NCBI GenBank assembly: GCA_947304405.1
Contig: CAMZBB010000002.1
Coordinates: forward strand, 18,200-82,199
Origin: an uncultured Clostridia bacterium
GTDB taxonomy: Bacteria; Bacillota; Clostridia; Saccharofermentanales; Saccharofermentanaceae
Direction: 5' to 3'
Length of the DNA: 64,000 nucleotides
The position numbers were made by a program, and so were the translations under genes. Of this stretch, positions 58,403 to 64,000 are shown piece by piece. A model generated the notes under the pieces. That model saw nothing but the letters and a program-made list of their open reading frames with translations. It was not told the DNA's origin and did not search any database. Within the stretch, counting starts at the first letter, position 1; the number at the start of each line of letters is the position of its first letter.

Positions 58403-59028
58403 TGATCAGGAAAAAACTGATACGAAAGATAGTGGTATATGCCATTTATATCCTGCTCCTTTCATCTTTGCAGGTATCTTATCCGAATCGCATCGGTTTC
58501 GGGGGGCAGACTGCAGACATTACATTTGTCTTTGTAGTCCTTACAGGTTATTTCTTTGGGTTCAAAGACGGAGTCATAGTGGGCATAATCATGGGAGTTG
58601 TCAGAGATTGTCTTGCTCCTATCGCTGTGGTGGGCATTGACGGTAATGTCCGCGTCACTGCAGGTATCGGAATGCTCGTAATGTTCCTTGCAGGTGCCGT
58701 TGGTTCTTCGTTTTTCACGAGGAGAATGCATAGAAACATTCCGTTTGCATTCGTTTCTATAGCTTTCACGACTTTGCTTTATAAGGTCTCAGGGCATATT
58801 CTTGCATACAGCTGGACGGTTGTGGCACCGGCAGCAGGAAGCTATAACCTCGGAATGTATGAGATCGTAGTAAAATCTTGTTTGCTGCAGACTTTACTCA
58901 ATCTGATAGCGGGAATACCGCTGCTGTTGCTCTTGAAGTTTGCAGGCCCCGTCGGGTTGACCGAACAGAGAAACACATCTGATGATGTCATTAAAAGTAC
59001 TGAGGATACTTCATGGCTACAGATCTGA
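58402..59028 (+). CDS. mreD: Rod-shape protein MreD
   Basis: The 208-aa membrane protein has five or six hydrophobic segments and the MreD pattern: a short basic N-terminus, then FVVLTGYFFGFKDGVIVGII and GNVRVTAGIGMLVMF. Its last 30 residues are hydrophilic. The ATG overlaps the mreC stop by one base, and its end overlaps PBP2 by 16 bp. Together these make the elongation-type wall-synthesis complex. Confidence 0.88.
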   Translation: MIRKKLIRKIVVYAIYILLLSSLQVSYPNRIGFGGQTADITFVFVVLTGYFFGFKDGVIVGIIMGVVRDCLAPIAVVGIDGNVRVTAGIGMLVMFLAGAVGSSFFTRRMHRNIPFAFVSIAFTTLLYKVSGHILAYSWTVVAPAAGSYNLGMYEIVVKSCLLQTLLNLIAGIPLLLLLKFAGPVGLTEQRNTSDDVIKSTEDTSWLQI

Positions 59029-61322
59029 AGATAGAAGATTATGGCGCATTTGACCGCAATTCGGAGAATGGCGGGAATAATGAGAAGAAAAACCTCTTAA
59101 GGAGGTTCCTTTCGTTATTCAGCAACCGTTTTCTCGTGCTTGCGATTATCTTTTCGTCTTTTGGCGTCGTGATCCTTTTCATGACGGCGAAACTTCAGTT
59201 CTCGGATTATCAGAAGACGATCTCCGAAGGCTCGACAGGCGTTTTAAGACAATATGTATCCGAAGCTCCGAGAGGAGATATACTTGACAGCAAGGGGCTT
59301 AAGCTTGCTTCATCAACCGAATACAACACGGTCATGATCGCAAATGCCTATCTAAACGATAACGAGCTCAATGCCCTTTGTCTCGAGCTCAGCCAGCTTT
59401 TCGACAAATACCACTGCGTTACTGTTTCCGAGCTTGATCAGTATTTTACGATGGATCCGAATCCGGCTTTCCTAAAGGAAGAGGAGAAGATCAGGATCTG
59501 GCAGAGCAATACGAATCTCTTTGCGCTTGAAGACTATGCGCAGGGCGTTATCGTTACTTATTCCGACAAATATGTTAAGACCGATCCGAACGTCTTTTTC
59601 CTTTATCTGAGACAGAAGTTCAATCTTGATAACAGATATACAATCGAGGAAGCCTATAAGATCGTCAGGATAAGGTATCAGATCTTTACCGATAACTGGG
59701 CCTTTATCAAAGGTACTCCGATCAAGATCGCGACAGACGTACCCGAGGACTTGATCAAGATCTTTGCTGAAGAGAACTATCACTATATGGGTATTGTCTG
59801 CGGCAAGGGATATGCACGTACATATTCGCCTGAAGCTCTTTATTCCTGCCATGTTCTCGGATACGTCGGACGTATCTCAGAGGCTACGTTCCAGGATCTT
59901 TCCAAGTTTGGCTATACAAACGATGATATGGTCGGAAAATCCGGCGTTGAGTCCCAGATGGAAAGATATCTCCATGGCGACAGCGGAATCACTCCGTATA
60001 ACATCTGGACCAAACAGGGTGAAGAGGGCACGTTCGTTCCTTCCGACTACGGCGTAAAGCCTAAAGCCGGTGCGACGGTTCATCTTACCATTGATTCGCA
60101 GCTGCAGAAGACGAGTACGAATGCTCTTAAGCAGTACATAAACGATGCACAGCGTGAAGAAGCCATTAACCATACAGGATTTAAGACCGCAAGTTCAGGC
60201 GCTGTCGTGGTTATGAACGTTAAGACGGGCGCGGTTCTCGCGATGGTATCTTATCCTAACTACAACCCGAACGACTTTATACTCGCCAACTACGGAGATC
60301 CGCAGGCGACAGAGCAGGTTAAATACTATCTTGGACTTGACGAATATGCTGAAATGACCGCTAACGACCTTCCTCTCTGGAACAGGGCCATAATGTCCAT
60401 GTACGCTCCGGGTTCAACGTTTAAGCCCATCACGGCTTTGGCGGGCCTCGAAAGCGGCACGATAACGCCTGAATCCAACTGGATCACATGCATCAGCCCT
60501 TTGGACGTTGACGGATGGATCTTCAGATGTCTCGAGTATCCTTACGGCGGTCACGGACCTCTTAACCTTGACAGTGCCATGGGAACATCCTGCAATATCT
60601 ATTTCATGAGATTGGGCGTCAGCACCGGTATCGATAACATCTCGAAAATGGCTAAACGCTTTGGCCTCGGCGTCAAAACGGGAATTGACCTGCCAGGTGA
60701 GATCAAGGGCGTCATGTCGAGCAGGGAGACAAAGAGGCTCCTTCACGAATCCGAATACGATAAGATCTGGTTCCCGTCAAATACCGCGCAGGTGTCTATC
60801 GGTCAGTTCGATAACTGCTTTACGATCCTTCAGCTTTGCAGGTTCGTATCGGGTATCGCCACAAACAAGCTCGTTAAGCCTTACATCATCGACAGCGTAG
60901 TGGCCAGTGACGGCTCGATCCTCTATAAAGGACAGGCGGAATCTGTCGATATCGGTATTCCTGAGGAAAACATCGTTGCCGTAAGAAATGCGATGAACTG
61001 CGTTACTGAAGGCTCCAAATACTGGCGCGGCACGGCTCAGGGCAAGTTTGCAGCATTCCCGATAAAGATCACTTGTAAGACGGGAACGGCCGAGACGGGA
61101 TTCGAGAAGATCAGAAAAGAGTATTCCAACGGTCTTTTCATATGTTATGCACCAAAAGATGATCCTGAGATCGCCATAGCTCTCGTTGTTGAAAGAGGAG
61201 AGTGGGGTTCATCAACAACGGTTATCGCCAGACAGATAATCGCCAGATACTACAATACGACGACCAATAAATCCGATCCGGTCTACATCACAACACCTTT
61301 ACCGGGCGACCATCTGGCCTGA
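59013..61322 (+). CDS. mrdA: Penicillin-binding protein 2 (elongation transpeptidase)
   Basis: The 769-aa class B PBP has a cytoplasmic N-terminus of about 40 residues and a transmembrane helix (about 41-60). The dimerization domain follows (RGDILDSKGLKLASS), then a transpeptidase domain with PGSTFKP (nucleophile Ser468, Lys471), TSCNIYF (SxN) and CKTGTAE (689-691). It crosslinks peptidoglycan during side-wall growth. It follows mreC-mreD, as usual. At 769 aa it is longer than E. coli PBP2 (633 aa), mainly by an insertion before the transpeptidase domain. rodA is not adjacent. Confidence 0.93.
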   Translation: MATDLKIEDYGAFDRNSENGGNNEKKNLLRRFLSLFSNRFLVLAIIFSSFGVVILFMTAKLQFSDYQKTISEGSTGVLRQYVSEAPRGDILDSKGLKLASSTEYNTVMIANAYLNDNELNALCLELSQLFDKYHCVTVSELDQYFTMDPNPAFLKEEEKIRIWQSNTNLFALEDYAQGVIVTYSDKYVKTDPNVFFLYLRQKFNLDNRYTIEEAYKIVRIRYQIFTDNWAFIKGTPIKIATDVPEDLIKIFAEENYHYMGIVCGKGYARTYSPEALYSCHVLGYVGRISEATFQDLSKFGYTNDDMVGKSGVESQMERYLHGDSGITPYNIWTKQGEEGTFVPSDYGVKPKAGATVHLTIDSQLQKTSTNALKQYINDAQREEAINHTGFKTASSGAVVVMNVKTGAVLAMVSYPNYNPNDFILANYGDPQATEQVKYYLGLDEYAEMTANDLPLWNRAIMSMYAPGSTFKPITALAGLESGTITPESNWITCISPLDVDGWIFRCLEYPYGGHGPLNLDSAMGTSCNIYFMRLGVSTGIDNISKMAKRFGLGVKTGIDLPGEIKGVMSSRETKRLLHESEYDKIWFPSNTAQVSIGQFDNCFTILQLCRFVSGIATNKLVKPYIIDSVVASDGSILYKGQAESVDIGIPEENIVAVRNAMNCVTEGSKYWRGTAQGKFAAFPIKITCKTGTAETGFEKIRKEYSNGLFICYAPKDDPEIAIALVVERGEWGSSTTVIARQIIARYYNTTTNKSDPVYITTPLPGDHLA

Positions 61323-61387
61323 TCTTCCGGCGTAACCTAATTGACATATAGACAGTTTTTTTGCTCCAGTTTTGTATCAAAGGGAAA

Positions 61388-61416
61388 TTGTCCGCATAGT
61401 GATAATACGATAAAAT
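61388..61416 (+). promoter_or_regulatory. Promoter of the methylglyoxal-synthase-like gene
   Basis: TTGTCC and TAAAAT are separated by exactly 17 bp, 31 bp before the start codon at 61447. No terminator stem was found after PBP2. Confidence 0.55.
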
Positions 61417-61446
61417 TTTCACAGTATCTTTAATGGGGGCATGTTG

Positions 61447-61860
61447 ATGAAAATAGTTCTGATGGCTGACAACAGGAAGACGGAGCTTCTCGTCAACTTT
61501 TGCATTGCCTATAAACCCCTCCTTGAGAAACACCAGCTTATCTCTGTCTACAATACCGCCAAACTCCTTAAATCTGCAGCCGATCTTGACGTTTCAGGTC
61601 TTTCGGTCGATTATTCCAGCGGTTTTGAACAGCTCGCTTCCAGAGCCGAGTTTAACGGCATTGACTGCGTAATCTACTTAAGAGACGGCAGAACAAAGGG
61701 GGAATCCAATCCCGGAGAGCTCTTAGACGTCTGTGATCAGAATATAATTCCTTATGCCACAAATATCGCTTCGGCTGAGATCCTGATCACAGCCATCGAT
61801 AACGGCGCTCTCGATTATCGTGAGTGGAATGCTGCCGACAGGCAGGGATCGGTAAGCTGA
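61447..61860 (+). CDS. Methylglyoxal-synthase-like protein lacking catalytic residues
   Basis: The 137-aa protein has the MGS-like fold. It starts MKIVLMADNRKTELLVNF, has LEKHQLISVYNT where MGS has the TGTTG loop, and ends with NIIPYATNIASAEILI, matching the conserved NIPVATN end. The catalytic GGDQQ motif of MGS is absent (SSGFEQLAS), and the DPLxxxPHDPD region reads RDGRTKGESNPG. The active-site Asp and His residues seem lost. Position after the mre/PBP2 genes fits the usual location of mgsA in Clostridia. The start is ATG 61447, with GGGGG 6 bp upstream. Enzymatic formation of methylglyoxal is unlikely. Confidence 0.72.
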   Translation: MKIVLMADNRKTELLVNFCIAYKPLLEKHQLISVYNTAKLLKSAADLDVSGLSVDYSSGFEQLASRAEFNGIDCVIYLRDGRTKGESNPGELLDVCDQNIIPYATNIASAEILITAIDNGALDYREWNAADRQGSVS

Positions 61861-61868
61861 CCTTATCC

Positions 61869-62480
61869 ATGAATATCTTAAGAATCCCCAAGGGGCCGTT
61901 CATGTCAAATATGTATTTGGCATCTGCCGGCGATGTTACATTTGTCATAGATCCTTCAGTAGCACCTGATTCATTGCCTTCAGTACCTGAAGCGGTTACA
62001 GCGATACTTATAACCCACGGCCATTACGATCACATCAAATGTGTCGAAGAATGGCATAATAAGTTCCCCGAAGCCCCGATCTATATGAGTTCTGCAGATA
62101 AAGACCTCATCAGAGACCCCGTTGCCAACTGCTCATACATGGATATGGCAAGAAAGACCTTCGAATTCCCTTATTTAGTGCCGGAAGGAACCATAAGGGC
62201 AGGGGATATGGAGATCGGCGTCATTACGACTCCCGGACATACGATGGGTTCTTTATGCTATATGTTTACGGACGAAGACAAGAATTATCTTTTTACCGGA
62301 GATACCGTATTCTCGGGTTCGGTAGGCAGGACTGACATGCCCGGAGGCAATTTCGCGCTTTTGAACCGTTCGATCGGAGAGCTTTGTAAGCTTGATCCCG
62401 ATACGGTCATACTCCCGGGTCACGGTCCGGAATCGACCATCGGCGCGGAGATGGATTCCAATCCTTTCTTCGAAATATAG
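61869..62480 (+). CDS. Metallo-beta-lactamase-fold hydrolase (glyoxalase II-like)
   Basis: The 203-aa protein has THGHYDHIKC (HxHxDH), TPGHTMGSLCY, FTGDTVFSGSVGR (metal-binding Asp) and LPGHGPEST. These metal ligands match YcbL/GloB-type hydrolases. Usual substrates are thioesters such as S-lactoylglutathione. It follows the MGS-like gene at 8 bp, which hints at linked function, though the MGS partner seems inactive. The start is set at ATG 61869 without a good ribosome binding site; translation may be coupled to the preceding gene. Confidence 0.85.
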   Translation: MNILRIPKGPFMSNMYLASAGDVTFVIDPSVAPDSLPSVPEAVTAILITHGHYDHIKCVEEWHNKFPEAPIYMSSADKDLIRDPVANCSYMDMARKTFEFPYLVPEGTIRAGDMEIGVITTPGHTMGSLCYMFTDEDKNYLFTGDTVFSGSVGRTDMPGGNFALLNRSIGELCKLDPDTVILPGHGPESTIGAEMDSNPFFEI

Positions 62481-62487
62481 TGTTTGC

Positions 62488-62517
62488 TTGACTTTTTGCT
62501 TGTCATATATGTACAAT
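62488..62517 (+). promoter_or_regulatory. Promoter of the pheST T-box transcript
   Basis: TTGACT and TACAAT are 18 bp apart, immediately before the T-box leader. Confidence 0.6.
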
Positions 62518-62523
62518 GGGCAA

Positions 62524-62793
62524 TGCAATGAAGGTGCGTAAGTAGTCTTTGTATTACATGAACAGAGAGTCGTGTCACTGGCTGAGAGCACGATCTTAAG
62601 GGTACCAGGATGAATTTCAACACCGGAGCATTCCTGCGAAAACGGTATTTTACTGATTAAGCGGATGCGTCGCGGCGGCATTACAGCGCGATCAAAGTGC
62701 GGAAAGCAAAGCTTTTCGAACATGGGTGGTACCGCGAAGGTGTAATATAGCAATTCGTCCCATGGCAATGAACAGTTGCCGTGGGATTTTTTT
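62524..62793 (+). promoter_or_regulatory. T-box leader controlling pheS-pheT
   Basis: The region ends with the T-box consensus GGGTGGTACCGCG (62724-62736), which pairs with the uncharged tRNA acceptor end. The stem I region (from 62563, AACAGAGAGTCG) precedes it. A TTC triplet at 62616-62618 in GAATTTCAAC is the likely Phe specifier. The terminator follows: TCCCATGGCAA pairs with TTGCCGTGGGA, then seven T residues (62787-62793). Uncharged tRNA-Phe would favour the antiterminator and permit pheS-pheT transcription. This leader explains the 346 bases between 62480 and 62827 that lack a gene. Confidence 0.93.
62758..62793 (+). terminator. Conditional terminator of the pheST T-box
   Basis: Stem of TCCCATGGCAA with TTGCCGTGGGA followed by seven T residues. 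It competes with the antiterminator formed by the T-box sequence. Confidence 0.9.
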
Positions 62794-62826
62794 ATGCATA
62801 AGACGACGGATCAGGAGGAGGAAAAC

Positions 62827-63870
62827 ATGGCTGAACTTAGTGAATTAAGCGCAAAGTTATCTGAGATCAAAGCCAAGATCGAGTCAGACCTTACCGAGAT
62901 AAAGAGCTCTAAGGGCATCTTTGAATACAGAAAGAGCGTTATGGACTCGAAAGAAGGAAAGATCGGCTCTCTCATGAAAGAGATGGGCAAGATCCCGAAA
63001 GAACTGAAGGCTGACTACGGCAAGATGGTCAACGATGTCAGAAACTGGGCAACAGAGAAGTTTGATGCTTTGGATGCGCAGTTCAAGGCAGCTGAGCAGA
63101 AGGCCCGCTACGAAAAAGAGGCCATCGACGTCACTTTGCCTTCCAAAAAGCTCAAGAAGGGCTATCTCCATCCGAATACCCAGGTGAGAAACCAGATCGT
63201 AGACATCTTCGGTTCCATGGGTTTCTCGGTTTATGAGGGTAATGAGATCGAGACGGATCACTATAATTTCACAGCGCTCAATATCCCCAAGGATCACCCT
63301 GCGCGCGATATGCAGGATACTTTCTACCTGAGTCCCGAGTTCCTTCTCAGAACGCAGACATCAGCAGGCCAGGTTCACGTCATGGAATCACAGAAGCCGC
63401 CCATAAAGATCATCTCGCCGGGCAAAGTTTTCCGTTCTGATGACGATGCCACGCATTCGCCGATGTTCTCACAGATGGAAGGTCTTGTAGTTGATGAGGG
63501 TATTACGCTCTGCGACCTTCAGGGTATGCTCGACGTATTCGTTAAGAAGATCTTCGGTGATGAGACCAGAACACGCTTGAGGCCTTCGTATTTCCCGTTT
63601 ACGGAGCCTTCAGTAGAGGTTGACGTTTCCTGCTTCCAGTGCGGAGGCAAGGGCTGCAAGCTCTGCAAGGGAACCGGCTGGATCGAAGTCCTGGGCGCCG
63701 GCGTAGTCAACAAGAAGGTTCTTGAAGGCTGCGGCATCGACAGCGACAAATACAGCGGTCTGGCTTTCGGTATCGGTATCGATCGTATTGCCATGCTCAA
63801 GTACGGCATCAACAACATCAAGCTCTTGTTTGAGTCTGATCTGCGCGTGCTTGAACAGATCGATGATTAA
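62827..63870 (+). CDS. pheS: Phenylalanyl-tRNA synthetase alpha subunit
   Basis: The 347-aa protein has an N-terminal coiled-coil (residues 1-95) that contacts tRNA. The class II core follows, with [19 protein letters not shown], the [13 protein letters not shown] segment and [15 protein letters not shown]. The Cys-rich [17 protein letters not shown] insert is usual in Firmicutes. The motif 3 is [14 protein letters not shown]. It charges tRNA-Phe with the beta subunit. The start is ATG 62827 with AGGAGGA 6 bp upstream; a frame from 62776 would begin inside the terminator and is rejected. It is governed by the T-box leader. Confidence 0.96.
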   Translation: MAELSELSAKLSEIKAKIESDLTEIKSSKGIFEYRKSVMDSKEGKIGSLMKEMGKIPKELKADYGKMVNDVRNWATEKFDALDAQFKAAEQKARYEKEAIDVTLPSKKLKKGYLHPNTQVRNQIVDIFGSMGFSVYEGNEIETDHYNFTALNIPKDHPARDMQDTFYLSPEFLLRTQTSAGQVHVMESQKPPIKIISPGKVFRSDDDATHSPMFSQMEGLVVDEGITLCDLQGMLDVFVKKIFGDETRTRLRPSYFPFTEPSVEVDVSCFQCGGKGCKLCKGTGWIEVLGAGVVNKKVLEGCGIDSDKYSGLAFGIGIDRIAMLKYGINNIKLLFESDLRVLEQIDD

Positions 63871-63888
63871 GGTGAGGAGGCAAAGACT

Positions 63889-64000
63889 ATGTTAGTACCG
63901 TTAAGTTGGCTTAAAGATTATGTCGATATCGACGTTACGCCTGATGTGCTTGAAGAAAAGCTCTTCAGCTGCGGTTTCGAGGTCGAGGAAAAATACGAAG
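63889..64000 (+). CDS. pheT: Phenylalanyl-tRNA synthetase beta subunit, N-terminal end (partial)
   Basis: The first 37 codons are in the window. They encode MLVPLSWLKDYVDID and FSCGFEVEEKYE, matching the PheT start. GAGGAGG lies 8 bp before the ATG, 18 bp after pheS. The rest of the gene, with its tRNA-binding EMAP-type and B3/B4 editing domains, is beyond the window end. Confidence 0.92.
   Translation, partial: MLVPLSWLKDYVDIDVTPDVLEEKLFSCGFEVEEKYE

Noticed and set aside
62776..62826. Upstream extension of pheS
   Set aside because: It begins inside the T-box terminator hairpin; the ATG at 62827 has a strong ribosome binding site and gives the normal PheS N-terminus.
1..64000. Mobile element or genomic island
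   Set aside because: No transposase, integrase, phage gene or flanking direct repeats next to the three tRNA genes could be recognised.

Overview
The window is one continuous stretch of bacterial chromosome of moderate GC content. It most likely comes from an anaerobic member of the Clostridia (Bacillota). Evidence for this is a T-box leader in front of pheST, a membrane diadenylate cyclase with a YbbR domain, RqcH, the long clostridial type of PRPP synthetase (about 400 aa, here as a tandem pair), DUF2142 and YdbT-like proteins, AGGAGG-type ribosome binding sites, frequent TTG/GTG starts and several lipoproteins with Thr-rich linkers. Genus or species cannot be read from the sequence. No insertion sequence, prophage, CRISPR array or plasmid-type gene was seen. 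The content is mostly housekeeping, with a few unusual modules.

Layout. 1-5.9 kb: end of fructose-bisphosphate aldolase, a small membrane protein, uracil salvage (permease and upp, divergent) and a polar amino-acid ABC importer. 5.9-11 kb (minus strand): an ECF sigma/anti-sigma pair, then gltX-glnS. 11-17 kb: an AroB-family protein that has lost its metal and catalytic residues, an M28-like lipoprotein that has also lost active-site residues, nagA, a CdaA-YbbR single-chain fusion, and a left-handed beta-helix acyltransferase-like protein. 17-21.6 kb: a HEAT-repeat protein, GH5 glycosidase, GNAT, SH3 lipoprotein, tRNA-Gly and tRNA-Arg with no gap between them, and two proteins of unknown function. 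21.7-28 kb: topoisomerase IV-type subunits B and A, coupled to a membrane-anchored polysaccharide-deacetylase-like protein whose catalytic motifs are substituted. 28-31.4 kb: a PH-domain protein, a sirtuin with a histone-H1-like tail, and a membrane-anchored MutS-like ATPase.

31.5-36 kb holds the most system-like locus: an atypical protein kinase with an extra N-terminal domain, a von Willebrand A protein, a tail-anchored PP2C phosphatase and an acidic coiled-coil protein. It resembles the kinase/vWA/phosphatase triads known from tellurium-resistance-associated systems, but no ter genes are present. 36-46.5 kb: tRNA-Lys, an oxidoreductase, pyrimidine-nucleoside phosphorylase, ruvCAB-queH, rqcH, a small membrane protein and two prs paralogues. 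46.7-55.7 kb: a repeat-bearing secreted protein, engB, comEC, a DUF2142 membrane protein, a GH25 lysozyme lipoprotein and holA. 55.7-64 kb: icd, a SEC-C protein, mreC-mreD-PBP2, a methylglyoxal-synthase-like protein lacking its catalytic residues, a metallo-beta-lactamase-fold hydrolase, and the T-box-controlled pheS-pheT (pheT runs off the end).

Two regulatory themes recur. Extended -10 promoters of the form TGN-TATAAT occur at least seven times. In three cases the -10 box lies 6-7 nt before the start codon with no ribosome binding site, which suggests leaderless mRNAs.
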